Below are positions 24,894 to 33,637 of a stretch of 64,000 nucleotides of DNA, piece by piece. The number at the start of each line of letters is the position of its first letter. Positions within the stretch are counted from its first letter, which is position 1. The position numbers and the translations under genes are program-made. Location of the stretch: NCBI RefSeq assembly GCF_036567765.1, contig NZ_DATCTU010000004.1, positions 124,001-188,000 of the forward strand, written 5' to 3'. Under the pieces are notes generated by a model. It did no database searches and was not told the DNA's origin. It worked only from the letters and a program-made list of their open reading frames with translations. The stretch is from Pseudobacteroides sp. (GTDB taxonomy: Bacteria; Bacillota; Clostridia; Acetivibrionales; DSM-2933).

Positions 24894-26321
24894 TTATACC
24901 TTTAGATCTATATTAAAATCTTCTATCTTATTTCTTTCCAATACAGGTTTTACATGCTCATTTATGAAATCAACCACCTGCTCGGGAGCTCTTCCTATAT
25001 AGTTCTTAGGCTCTAGAACAGAGTTAATCTCTTCTAAAGACATACCAAAAACAGGATCTGCAGCAATTCTCTCTACCAGGTCGTTTTTATTACCATGAAC
25101 CTTAACCTGTTTTCCTGCTTCCATTGAATAAACACGGATCTTCTCATGAAGCTCCTGCCTATCCCCCCCGCGTTTAACAGCTTCCATCATAATGTTTTCA
25201 GTAGCCATAAAAGGAAGCTCTTCCATTATGTGCTTCTCAATAACCTTCGGATAAACCACCATACCATCTGCAACATTTATAAAAATATTGAGTATGGAGT
25301 CAACCGCAAGGAAAGCTTCCGGTATGCTTATTCTTCTGTTGGCAGAGTCATCAAGAGTTCTTTCAAACCACTGTGTGGATGCTGTAATAGCAGGATTTAG
25401 TGCGTTTATTATAACATACCTTGCAATGGATGATATTCTCTCAGACCTCATAGGGTTTCTCTTATAAGCCATTGCAGAAGAGCCTATCTGACTTTTCTCA
25501 AAGGGCTCTTCCATTTCCTTCATGCTTTGCAAGAGCCTCATGTCGTTGCTGAACTTGTACGCACTCTGTGCTATACCGCTTAATACATTAAGTATCTTTG
25601 AATCAAGCTTTCTTGTATAGGTTTGTCCTGAAACAGGAAACACGCTGTCAAAACCCAATTTATTTGCAATACGTTTTTCTAGTTCTTTCACCTTTGCATG
25701 ATCATCTTCAAAGAGGTTTAAAAAGCTGGCCTGGGTTCCGGTTGTACCCTTTGAACCAAGCATTTTCATGTTTGACAGTACATAATCCAGATCTTCCAAA
25801 TCCATCAGAATATCCTGAAGCCACAAACACGCCCTTTTCCCAACTGTAACAAGCTGTGCAGGCTGGTAATGGGTAAAGCCTAATGTAGGTAAATCTTTGT
25901 TTTCCATAGCAAAGTTTGAAAGCTTATCTATAAGAACAATGAGTTTTCTCTTTAATAGTTTTAATGCGTCTCTCATAACTATTACATCGGTGTTATCACC
26001 CACGTAACATGAAGTAGCTCCTAAATGTATAATCCCTTTGGCTTTTGGACACTGCTCACCGTATGCGTGAATATGAGCCATTACATCATGCCTGAATTCT
26101 TTTTCCTTCTGCTGGGCTACATCATAGTTTATTGAATCCTTAAACTTTTTAAGCTCGTCAATCTGCTCGTCCGTTATATTGAGTCCAAGCTCCTTTTCTG
26201 CCTCAGCCAAGGCAATCCATAGCCTTCTCCATGTTTTGAACTTCATATCATTTGAGAAAAGCTCCTGCATTTCGCTGCTGGCATATCTTGAATTAAAAGG
26301 ACTTTCATATACATTATTCAA
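24894..26321 (-). CDS. purB: Adenylosuccinate lyase
   Basis: Splits SAICAR to AICAR (ZMP) and adenylosuccinate to AMP in purine synthesis. The 475-residue protein has the fumarase-superfamily signature [16 protein letters not shown] and the conserved [14 protein letters not shown] and [12 protein letters not shown] segments. The start is a TTG at 26319-26321, 8 bases after AGGAGG. It lies upstream of the ZTP riboswitches and pflB; since PurB makes ZMP, enzyme and sensor sit side by side. Confidence 0.96.
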   Translation of the reverse strand: MNNVYESPFNSRYASSEMQELFSNDMKFKTWRRLWIALAEAEKELGLNITDEQIDELKKFKDSINYDVAQQKEKEFRHDVMAHIHAYGEQCPKAKGIIHLGATSCYVGDNTDVIVMRDALKLLKRKLIVLIDKLSNFAMENKDLPTLGFTHYQPAQLVTVGKRACLWLQDILMDLEDLDYVLSNMKMLGSKGTTGTQASFLNLFEDDHAKVKELEKRIANKLGFDSVFPVSGQTYTRKLDSKILNVLSGIAQSAYKFSNDMRLLQSMKEMEEPFEKSQIGSSAMAYKRNPMRSERISSIARYVIINALNPAITASTQWFERTLDDSANRRISIPEAFLAVDSILNIFINVADGMVVYPKVIEKHIMEELPFMATENIMMEAVKRGGDRQELHEKIRVYSMEAGKQVKVHGNKNDLVERIAADPVFGMSLEEINSVLEPKNYIGRAPEQVVDFINEHVKPVLERNKIEDFNIDLKV

Positions 26322-26393
26322 TTTGTATTCCTCCTACTTTTAAAATAACAATCATATTATATAATTTTTATGTTCTAAAATCCATTACTTCTC

Positions 26394-26415
26394 CATATCA
26401 TAATTTCCTAGACAT
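26394..26415. repeat. Dispersed palindrome, half copy
   Basis: TCATAATTTCCTAGACATC matches one arm and the terminator-proximal linker of the dispersed palindrome; the other arm is not recognisable. It lies directly after the T-run of the aminotransferase terminator, in the same orientation as full copies. Confidence 0.55.
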
Positions 26416-26416
26416 C

Positions 26417-26446
26417 AAAAAAAATTGCGGGATTATTATCCCGCCC
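26417..26446 (-). terminator. Terminator downstream of the aspartate aminotransferase gene
   Basis: GCGGGAT-tatt-ATCCCGC followed on the minus strand by eight T residues (interrupted by AA). It lies about 65 bases after the stop codon at 26509. Confidence 0.85.
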
Positions 26447-26508
26447 AGATATTTATGAATATGAGATTGATTATGTACTTAAATAAATTAAGCACAAGTT
26501 CAATTATA

Positions 26509-27696
26509 TTATGTGTTTAAGAATTTTTCAATTCTATTTAATCCTTCTGTAATATTTTTTATTGATGTCGCATAGGATAACCTTACATGAATGTCAGTTC
26601 CGAAGCCTGATCCGGGGACTAATGCAACATTTGCTTTTTCTAAAAGAATATTTGCAAAATCGTCGGATCCGTTAATTTTTTTGCCGTACAACTCTTTTCC
26701 GATGATTTTAGATATGTTCATCATAACATAGAATGCACCATTTGGCTTTATGCATGACAAGCCTGGTATTGAGTTTATTTTTTCAACCATGTAGTCTCTT
26801 CTTTTTATAAACTCTTGAACCATCATGCCAACTGCATCCTGTGGGCCGTTAAGAGCCGCTTCAGCAGCCTTCTGTGCTATTGAGTTAGGATTGGAAGTCG
26901 CATGACTCTGAACATTGCCCATGATTTCAGCTATTTTAGCGTTGGACGCTGTATATCCTATCCTCCAACCTGTCATAGCGTATGATTTTGCTACACCATT
27001 TACAACTATTGTAAGATCTTTTATTTTATCATTGAAGGAAGCTATACTTACATGTTCATAACCGTCATAAATCAACTCTTCATAAATTTCATCCGAAACT
27101 ATATAAATTTCCTTACTGACAGCCAAATCTGCAACAGCTTTTAGTTCTTCCTTTGAATAAATCATCCCTGTAGGATTACTTGGGCTGTTTATAACTATAG
27201 CTCTGGTTTTTGGTGTTATTGCTGCTTCCAACTGCTCTATTGTAAACTTAAAACCGCTTTCTTCTGTAGTGTTTACTATTACAGGCACACCATCTGCCAG
27301 TTTTACCATTTCAGGATAGCTTACCCAGTAAGGAGCTGGAATGATAACTTCGTCGCCAGGATTGCAAATTGCCTGGAATGCATTAACCAATGAGTGCTTT
27401 GCACCATTGCTTATAACAATATTTGAAGGAGCATAACTTAAGCCGTTGTCTCTTTCGAACTTTTTGCAAACAGCCTGCTTTAACTCCAAAGTACCTGATG
27501 CAGGAGTATATTTTGTAAAACCATCATTTATTGCTTTAATTGCAGCTTCTTTAATATGATCGGGAGTATCAAAATCCGGTTCACCCGCTCCGAACCCGAT
27601 AACATCTATTCCATCCGCTTTCATTTTCTTTGCTTTTGCATCTATGGCTAAAGTTGATGATGGACTAATTGACAACGCCTTTGTTGATAATTTCAT
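26509..27696 (-). CDS. Aspartate aminotransferase (class I, PLP-dependent)
   Basis: 395-residue aminotransferase of the AspC/AspB clostridial-bacillar type, interconverting aspartate/oxaloacetate with glutamate/2-oxoglutarate, possibly also aromatic amino acids. Visible landmarks are GAGEPDFDTPDHIK, SPSNPTGMIY, SDEIYEELIY, the PLP lysine in VAKSYAMTGWRIGY, and a C-terminal VRLSYA arginine. The ATG at 27696 follows GGAGGGG; the open frame upstream starts with a TTG inside the ribosome binding site. It has its own terminator. Confidence 0.92.
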   Translation of the reverse strand: MKLSTKALSISPSSTLAIDAKAKKMKADGIDVIGFGAGEPDFDTPDHIKEAAIKAINDGFTKYTPASGTLELKQAVCKKFERDNGLSYAPSNIVISNGAKHSLVNAFQAICNPGDEVIIPAPYWVSYPEMVKLADGVPVIVNTTEESGFKFTIEQLEAAITPKTRAIVINSPSNPTGMIYSKEELKAVADLAVSKEIYIVSDEIYEELIYDGYEHVSIASFNDKIKDLTIVVNGVAKSYAMTGWRIGYTASNAKIAEIMGNVQSHATSNPNSIAQKAAEAALNGPQDAVGMMVQEFIKRRDYMVEKINSIPGLSCIKPNGAFYVMMNISKIIGKELYGKKINGSDDFANILLEKANVALVPGSGFGTDIHVRLSYATSIKNITEGLNRIEKFLNT

Positions 27697-27747
27697 AGAC
27701 TTCCCCTCCAAAATTATTTAAAATATAAACTACACTTTTAATATAGT

Positions 27748-27768
27748 AAAGCGATAGATTATCGCTTT
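27748..27768. promoter_or_regulatory. Perfect 9-bp inverted repeat in the aminotransferase leader
   Basis: AAAGCGATA-gat-TATCGCTTT lies about 50 bases upstream of the aminotransferase start codon in an otherwise AT-only stretch. The symmetry and spacing suit a dimeric regulator operator; there is no T-run to make it a terminator in the right place. Confidence 0.4.
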
Positions 27769-27827
27769 TATATATTTTAATATATTATATGACTTTTTGC
27801 AAGTTGATGTTGTTAATTATTCAAAAA

Positions 27828-27881
27828 AAGAATATTGAAAATTCCTAAATTTAATGTTTATAGGAATTCAACAATATTCCT
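27828..27881 (-). terminator. Terminator of the homocysteine/YesL operon
   Basis: GAATATTG-x-AATTCCTA pairs with TAGGAATT-x-CAATATTC (27830-27847 with 27861-27879), and the minus-strand 3' side runs into TTTTTTT. Confidence 0.85.
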
Positions 27882-27911
27882 TAATATAGATTTGCAATTT
27901 ATATCTTGCTA

Positions 27912-28718
27912 TTATTTATTTTGATTGTCTATCATATGTCTTTTAATAACCCTGTTCGAGTAAAAGTTAACAATAAGACCCATAACGCTTAAAGTGAAGG
28001 TAGGGAGCAAAATAAGTGCCAGAACAATATGAGTCATTAGAAGGGTTGAGAGCAATATGCATATCAACATTATACCGATGTTTGGCACGAACATGCCAAT
28101 AGCAAATAAAAATGAATTTTTATATATGTCCTTAATTTTTAGTTCAAAGGTTATCATAATCTGATAAGTATAAATCTGCATCATCATAAATATAATCAGG
28201 AAAAGCCCTTGAATACCGACCGCAATACTTAGGAATATTGATTTTTCACTCTGGCCAAGGTACCATGAAAAGCTGGCGGAAAATGCAGCAAAAATGCCAA
28301 GATTTATAGCAGTCAGTATCAACGATTGTTTCAAATTTTTCTTTGCGGTCCTTAAATAGTCATGCCATACAAATGCATGCTCTTCCCTTGAAAAATTCCT
28401 CAGAACGTATGTAAACCCACTCTGAAAAGGTCCCACTGCTACTATGTTAAAAACACACATAAAAGCTGCAAAACCAAGCCATATACTTACCGGATATTTT
28501 TTACTCTCAAACATTGATCCGAAAAAATTACCTGATATCATAAGTGCTATTAAAATAGCAGGAAAGCTGCAAATGAAATGAATCAGATTTAGCTGCAGCA
28601 GCTTGTAAAACTTTCTTGTATAAACCCCAAAGAAAACTCTTAACGGATGCTTTGGTGGTGCATCCTTTTCCACTCCGGGGCCTTCCTTGTCGTATCTAAA
28701 CCTATCAAAAAATCCCAT
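27912..28718 (-). CDS. YesL/DUF624 family membrane protein
   Basis: 268-residue protein with five to six hydrophobic helices and the DUF624 pattern (an N-terminal 'YKLLQLNLIHFICSFP' stretch and a central 'GPFQSGFTYVLRNFSREEHAF'). Members often accompany sugar ABC transporters; here it is last behind the homocysteine genes, about 80 bases downstream of UPF0280, and followed by a terminator. GGAG precedes the ATG. Function unknown; the link to the upstream genes may be only transcriptional. Confidence 0.8.
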   Translation of the reverse strand: MGFFDRFRYDKEGPGVEKDAPPKHPLRVFFGVYTRKFYKLLQLNLIHFICSFPAILIALMISGNFFGSMFESKKYPVSIWLGFAAFMCVFNIVAVGPFQSGFTYVLRNFSREEHAFVWHDYLRTAKKNLKQSLILTAINLGIFAAFSASFSWYLGQSEKSIFLSIAVGIQGLFLIIFMMMQIYTYQIMITFELKIKDIYKNSFLFAIGMFVPNIGIMLICILLSTLLMTHIVLALILLPTFTLSVMGLIVNFYSNRVIKRHMIDNQNK

Positions 28719-28797
28719 ATTTTACTCCTCTATAAATTATTTTTTGTATTATTATTTGTATTATTATTTCTATTATTGTCTATATTACTTTTGGATC

Positions 28798-29520
28798 TTA
28801 CCACCGAGAAAGCTTAATATCTCCCCATATTCCCATTTTATCGCCTACAATTATTATTACTCCGTCAATTCCTTCAATAGATGAGGCAAATCCAATGCCT
28901 TTTTCAATATCACCTGCATCCTTTACCAGGTTTCCGGTGGCTGTAGCAACCGCATCGGCAAGGAATGTGTCCTTTGAAACAATTACAGCAGCATCGGCTC
29001 GTCCAAAGCTTAAGGAATGACCAACCGTACCCGATGAAGTACATACTCCAAGAGGGGTCTTCTCCGGCCTTATTTCCATGGCTATTTTCCAGCTTAGTGG
29101 AGATTTGCCTGCATATATGCCAATTTTTCTTATGGAGTCGGATTTAATGAATAAATCTCCCCCATTTTCTATGATAACCTCTTTTGAGTCCTCAAGAAGC
29201 TTTAGACCCACCAATTCACTGAATGCCCCTGCTACCGCAGCCATTGGCCCAACACCTGCTTTTTTAGCTGCCTCACACATTCTTTTAACTATATATGGGC
29301 AGGGGCTCATAGGAATTATCGGCTCCAGACTCGTTAAGAACAGAGGTTGGAATCTAATATATTCTTCCAGTTGTTTTCTATACTCTACTATCCATTTATA
29401 CGCTATAGCACCCAGATTCTTGTCTGCTCCAATTTTAAGGTCGGTTTCCATAACTGCCGCATCAAAAAATATCAAGTTGCTTCCCGAAAAACTTTCTCTA
29501 TAGTTCCTCTTCTCATACAT
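28798..29520 (-). CDS. UPF0280 family protein (homocysteine-forming system subunit)
   Basis: 240-residue member of the UPF0280/COG2122 family, recognised by SLEPIIPMSPCPYIVKRMCE and AAVAGAFSELVG with ENGGDLFIK. In methanogens and sulfur-metabolising anaerobes a COG2122 protein is implicated, with DUF39 and a NIL-ferredoxin, in making homocysteine from sulfide and aspartate semialdehyde. Here all three genes are contiguous on one strand (DUF39, ferredoxin, UPF0280), which supports the same role. Confidence 0.85.
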   Translation of the reverse strand: MYEKRNYRESFSGSNLIFFDAAVMETDLKIGADKNLGAIAYKWIVEYRKQLEEYIRFQPLFLTSLEPIIPMSPCPYIVKRMCEAAKKAGVGPMAAVAGAFSELVGLKLLEDSKEVIIENGGDLFIKSDSIRKIGIYAGKSPLSWKIAMEIRPEKTPLGVCTSSGTVGHSLSFGRADAAVIVSKDTFLADAVATATGNLVKDAGDIEKGIGFASSIEGIDGVIIIVGDKMGIWGDIKLSRW

Positions 29521-29544
29521 AATAAAGCACCAACCGCATCCTGT

Positions 29545-29952
29545 CTAGATTGATACACACATTACATTTAGTGGACATGACTTCACACAAAGCTCGCAAA
29601 TCAGGCACTTTTCCCTATCAAAAGTAAGACTCCAGTCAGACTTGTCCATTGAAAGTGCGTTTGACGGACAAACCGCTGTGCAGGCACCGCAGTGTATGCA
29701 ATCATCTTCCTGCCATATTATTGTTTTGGTAAAGAGCTTGTACTTTATACCTTGCTCTTCTACAAATTTCAGTCCATTTTCAATATCCTGTTCTTCACCT
29801 TCTATATCCAGCACCAGCTTACCCATTTTATTTAAACTTATATCCGCATGCAGTATATTTATTACCAGATTAAAATCCCTCACCAGGTGGTATGTTATCG
29901 GTTTACTTACATCTCCTGCAGGGTATATTAACGATACCTTAATCTTTTTCAT
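29545..29952 (-). CDS. NIL-domain ferredoxin (two 4Fe-4S clusters)
   Basis: 135 residues: an N-terminal NIL domain (about 1-72, the ligand-binding fold also seen in methionine ABC transporters) and a C-terminal ferredoxin with CIHCGACTAVCP and CLICELCVKSCP. The ATG at 29952 follows a GGGGGGAG site. It overlaps the end of the DUF39 gene and precedes UPF0280. The expected role is electron delivery and substrate handling in the DUF39 homocysteine synthase system. Confidence 0.88.
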   Translation of the reverse strand: MKKIKVSLIYPAGDVSKPITYHLVRDFNLVINILHADISLNKMGKLVLDIEGEEQDIENGLKFVEEQGIKYKLFTKTIIWQEDDCIHCGACTAVCPSNALSMDKSDWSLTFDREKCLICELCVKSCPLNVMCVSI

Positions 29953-31114
29953 TTGACTCCCCCCTGACATCTAAAGAACTCATCCTGTTTTCCCTTGGAA
30001 TATTTGAAACAGGCTGTGTAAGCAAAAACTCACCTGTCCTGATCTGCTGCTTTAGAAGCTCGGCGATTTCACGTGCCTTTTTGAGACTGGACATAGGTGC
30101 TGTAGAAATAATTTTTCCGTTGATTTCTACGCTTCCGCTCCTAAGCTCCGCATAGCTTACTTTCTTTATAACAGGCCTTGATCTTTTCTGCACGCTGTAG
30201 TCATATATGTTTGTAAATATTTCACTATCCCGTACAGTAGTATATTTTAAAATTTCTTCATCTAGAACAGGAATCGGTATCCCTATTCCGACAAACATGC
30301 TGATACCGTATTTCTCATAAACGGCAGCCCGGATAAACCTTCTGTCCATTTTCTTGATATCCCCTATTAGTGCCAGTGTTCCTGATGATCCTACGGGAAC
30401 ACCATTTTCTCCCCTGTTTTGCTCAGGGTTGTGCTGAGTGCCTTCCCACGCTACATACCCTTGTGCTCCCCCTATAAACACCCTGGTACCGATACCTATT
30501 GTCCTGTAGTTGGGATCATTCAAAAGCGGGCTTAACTGCCCCGAAGTGCTGTATGTAATATTACCCATTTGCGGAAGTAAAGTCCCCATGTATGTGTACA
30601 ATATTTTTTCTGAAGAATTTGTAGCTGCATTATAGTTCTGGTAAGCGTTACGCGGATTGAACATAAACGCCTGGTTGATATTGTTTTTATTAATATATGT
30701 GGTTATTTCCTTCAGGGGATAACAGTCTGTACCGTAGCTTTCAGCATAGAGCTTTATATCCTTTCCTGAAATCAAGTCCTCAATGACATGGGCTCCCCCA
30801 TACTCCATTCCTTTTGTTTCGGATAATTCCGTAGCACCTATGTATGCATCTACTGCTGCAATCCCTGCATAGGCAGGTACATCGTTGAGCCACACCTTCC
30901 CCATTCTAATAGGCGGATCCGAGTGTCCGAAGTTGATGAACATACCACTTGAGCACATAGGCCCAAATGTAGCTGTCGTAACCACATCAATTTCTTTTGC
31001 GGCTTGCTTAAGCCCTTTCTCCTCTACAATGTCAATAATTTCGTCTGCTGTTACTACTACTGCTTTCCCTGCTCTAATTTTTTCATTAATCTCATCAAAA
31101 CTTTTATACCCCAT
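29939..31114 (-). CDS. DUF39 homocysteine biosynthesis protein
   Basis: 391-residue HcyBio/DUF39 protein, identified by the N-terminal YKSFDEINEKIRAGKAVVV, TTATFGPMCSSGMFINFGHS and GGAQGYVAWEGTQHNPEQ. In the family this subunit is proposed to assimilate sulfide into aspartate semialdehyde to form homocysteine, bypassing homoserine acylation. It lacks the CBS domains found on some archaeal versions. It is first in the operon, overlapping the ferredoxin start. Confidence 0.9.
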   Translation of the reverse strand: MGYKSFDEINEKIRAGKAVVVTADEIIDIVEEKGLKQAAKEIDVVTTATFGPMCSSGMFINFGHSDPPIRMGKVWLNDVPAYAGIAAVDAYIGATELSETKGMEYGGAHVIEDLISGKDIKLYAESYGTDCYPLKEITTYINKNNINQAFMFNPRNAYQNYNAATNSSEKILYTYMGTLLPQMGNITYSTSGQLSPLLNDPNYRTIGIGTRVFIGGAQGYVAWEGTQHNPEQNRGENGVPVGSSGTLALIGDIKKMDRRFIRAAVYEKYGISMFVGIGIPIPVLDEEILKYTTVRDSEIFTNIYDYSVQKRSRPVIKKVSYAELRSGSVEINGKIISTAPMSSLKKAREIAELLKQQIRTGEFLLTQPVSNIPRENRMSSLDVRGESNEKD

Positions 31115-31454
31115 ATTATATTCCTCTTTTTTATTTGTCTTTTAATAACACTTTTCATATAAGGTCGTTATCTTTATATATATTATAGGCATCTTGTATT
31201 AATATTTCAAATTTTTTTTAGATTTACATTTCAAAGTAAAGACATATTAGGGTAAATTGTTGACTCCATGTGTATTTTGGAGTAAAATTGGTATGTTAAA
31301 GGTATTTTTTCACAAACAATCGCTTCAGTAATTTCAATCAATATACAGCTTAATACACATAGATAGAATGAATAATTAAAAGCTATATTTAACCGTATAA
31401 AAGTGCTGCTAGGCCTTGCATTGAGTTTTATTTTTTAACAAGGGAGCTATATGA
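31115..31454. promoter_or_regulatory. Divergent intergenic region with a sigma-A promoter for the MutS-like gene
   Basis: The plus strand has TTGACT (31260-31265), a 17-base spacer and TAAAAT (31283-31288), a good vegetative promoter about 170 bases before the MutS-like start. The leader beyond it is AT-rich with no riboswitch I can recognise. On the minus strand, upstream of the homocysteine operon, I looked for S-box or T-box elements and see none. Confidence 0.55.
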
Positions 31455-33269
31455 ATGGATATACAATCTATACAGGAACAAATTAGCCTTATTTGGCCGG
31501 ATGAGGATAAAATCCAAAACCATTACTTGCCTGATAATTATGGCATGATTGAAGATATTGCTTTGGAAGAGTTGGCAAAAGCCCTAAATTTTAACAACAG
31601 ATCCAAATTAAATGCTCCAGCCCTTATGTCTATGTTTACAGACGACTCTGAAATAATAAATTACCGACTTGAAATAATAGAAGATTTTGTCAACAACCCT
31701 GATCTCGTTAACGGCCTTGAAGGTATGCTGCCAATGCTGGCAGAACTTACCGATATAACGATCAACAAGGGTATTGAGGAGTCTCAACTTCTAAAAGCAG
31801 TTAAACGTTTGGGAGAGTTGGATCTCTATGTGAAGTGTGTACAACAATTATACTCACTATTGGCAAACAGCAAAAAGAAAAATAAATCAAGAGGTCTTAC
31901 AAGGCTTCAGAACAAACTTAAAAACACTATGGACTCAACCATATTCAGATCGCTTTCTGAAAGGCTTCCAAAACTTCGTACCAACTTCGAAGGCCTTTCA
32001 AGCGTAACTGTCGGCATAAACCTTGATGCTCAGCTAAGACCTGTTGAAGCAACTCTGCTTTCAATTAACAAGCAAAAGTTTAAAGGAGAACCCTTTTTAG
32101 AAAAAATATTTAATAAGAAAAAGCATAAGGATGATTTTGTAGGTATTTCTGAACTTCACAGCCTTGATGATGCTACGGTTCATTGGGATCCCAACAATAG
32201 TTCTGCCTCAGCATTAAAGCTCCTCTCCCATAAAAATTCATACTTTAAGGGTAAGGACACAATAAACAGCATGGCACTTACGCAAACTCTCTTTAATGAC
32301 CTTAAGCCTATTCTCGAAAACATTATTAAGCCCATATCTTCTGAAATTGCTTACTTTACAAAAATCAATTCCGGTTTTCTGGCAAAATTGGAACCTGAAC
32401 TGAAATTTTTTATAGGATCTGCAAGATTTATAGGAAGGATACAGGCCCTTGGGCTTCACATGTGCAAGCCGGAAATTGTTTCAAAGGAACAGCGTGTTTT
32501 CAATGTAGAAGGAATATACAATATAAATCTGGCCTTGTTCATGCATTATAAGCAGCCCTCAGTATTTCTGACCAGCATGATAGTCACAAATGACGTAAAC
32601 TTTGATAACAGCGGGCGTATTTTCATTCTTACAGGACCCAACAGGGGTGGAAAAACCACATACACACAGGCTATCGGTCTTACACAAATCATGGCACAGA
32701 TAGGCCTCTATGTTCCTGCTGCCAAGGCTAAAATTAGTCCGGTTGACATGATCTACACCCATTTCCCAACAGAGGAAAAACCCGATTCAAACTTGGGAAG
32801 GCTTGGCGAAGAATCCAAACGATTAGAGGAAATATTTAAAAAGGCGACTCGTTATAGTCTTGTTTTGTTAAACGAATCTCTATCAAGCACCAGTGCAGGC
32901 GAAAGCTTATACATTGCAAAGGATATCGTATGTGCATTAAAGCTTCTAGGTGTGCGGGCAGTATTTGCAACCCACTTGCACGACCTTGCCTTGGATCTTG
33001 ACTTTTTTAATAAAAACAAGCTCGGAGACAGCAGGGTTATAAGCTTAGTATCCGGTGTATACAATGTAGAGGATGCCATAAAGAACAATAACGAAATCGC
33101 CATACGGACATATAAAATAATTCCAGGTCCTCCTCTCGGCAACAGCTATGCCAGGGATATTGCCTCAAGATTCGGAATCAGCCTTGACAATCTTGTGAAG
33201 ACATTGAAGGAGCGGGATGTGATTGACAAGAATCTGGATATAAAAGACTTCAACAAAAAGAACAAGTAA
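31455..33269 (+). CDS. MutS-family ATPase lacking mismatch-recognition domains
   Basis: 604-residue protein with a MutS core/lever region (about 60-340) and ATPase domain: Walker A GPNRGGKTT at 394-402, Walker B VLLNESLSSTSAGE, and FATHLHDLA. The N-terminal mismatch-binding domain with its Phe-x-Glu motif is absent and there is no C-terminal Smr domain, so it is neither MutS1 nor MutS2. Such stand-alone MutS-like ATPases are common in Firmicutes and of unknown role. GGGAGC precedes the ATG. It is monocistronic, with a c-di-GMP riboswitch beginning about 120 bases downstream. Confidence 0.88.
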   Translation: MDIQSIQEQISLIWPDEDKIQNHYLPDNYGMIEDIALEELAKALNFNNRSKLNAPALMSMFTDDSEIINYRLEIIEDFVNNPDLVNGLEGMLPMLAELTDITINKGIEESQLLKAVKRLGELDLYVKCVQQLYSLLANSKKKNKSRGLTRLQNKLKNTMDSTIFRSLSERLPKLRTNFEGLSSVTVGINLDAQLRPVEATLLSINKQKFKGEPFLEKIFNKKKHKDDFVGISELHSLDDATVHWDPNNSSASALKLLSHKNSYFKGKDTINSMALTQTLFNDLKPILENIIKPISSEIAYFTKINSGFLAKLEPELKFFIGSARFIGRIQALGLHMCKPEIVSKEQRVFNVEGIYNINLALFMHYKQPSVFLTSMIVTNDVNFDNSGRIFILTGPNRGGKTTYTQAIGLTQIMAQIGLYVPAAKAKISPVDMIYTHFPTEEKPDSNLGRLGEESKRLEEIFKKATRYSLVLLNESLSSTSAGESLYIAKDIVCALKLLGVRAVFATHLHDLALDLDFFNKNKLGDSRVISLVSGVYNVEDAIKNNNEIAIRTYKIIPGPPLGNSYARDIASRFGISLDNLVKTLKERDVIDKNLDIKDFNKKNK

Positions 33270-33346
33270 TTTTGGGTTAATCATAATTAACATAAAAACT
33301 ATGCTTTATTTTATATAAAGTACTTACTTTTTACATTGGGATGTGA

Positions 33347-33352
33347 TATAAT
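33347..33352 (+). promoter_or_regulatory. Likely -10 box for the riboswitch transcript
   Basis: A consensus TATAAT lies 37 bases before the 5' end of the long-range stem of the c-di-GMP riboswitch. The -35 region is poor (TTTACA is too close, TTACTT at 33324 is weak), so the promoter call is tentative. Confidence 0.35.
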
Positions 33353-33383
33353 AATATTGAGGTTAAATAATTCCCCTACTAAC

Positions 33384-33572
33384 AGGTATAAGGAGATATA
33401 AGTAGAACCTTATGAAACAGGGCAAAGTCTTTGAAAGAAGATGACGCAAAGCCGTGGGTCTAAAGTTTGATACTATGATTGCCAGGCCGCCATTAAAAGC
33501 TTCTGTTTATAGCTCTTTAAGATAAATTAAAGGAAATTAGGTAATATGATATTTCCTTATACCTCTTTTTTT
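33384..33572 (+). promoter_or_regulatory. c-di-GMP-I (GEMM-I) riboswitch with expression platform, no downstream gene
   Basis: The aptamer core at about 33415-33492 contains CAGGGCAAAG, a GAAA tetraloop segment (TTTGAAAGA), the hallmark GACGCAAAGCC, GGGTCTAA and ATGATTGCCAGG in order, matching class I c-di-GMP aptamers. An 11-base sequence AGGTATAAGGA (33384-33394) upstream is perfectly complementary to TCCTTATACCT (33554-33564), which runs into eight T residues. A local hairpin AAGGAAAT/ATTTCCTT (33530-33558) competes for part of the same strand. No plus-strand gene follows; a second terminator is at 33595 and helD converges. Confidence 0.83.
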
Positions 33573-33594
33573 TAGTAGATAGCACAGATATTAT

Positions 33595-33621
33595 TAAAGC
33601 ACATTTCGATGTGCTTTTTTT
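33595..33621 (+). terminator. Strong UUCG terminator after the orphan riboswitch
   Basis: AAAGCACAT-ttcg-ATGTGCTTT followed by TTTT on the plus strand, 17 bases before the helD stop codon on the other strand. It seals any read-through from the riboswitch transcript and may also serve helD. Confidence 0.85.
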
Positions 33622-33637
33622 GATGTGTATGTTATGT

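Noticed and set aside
31115..31454. SAM or T-box riboswitch ahead of the homocysteine operon
   Set aside because: The minus-strand leader is AT-rich and lacks the conserved motifs and terminator expected for either.
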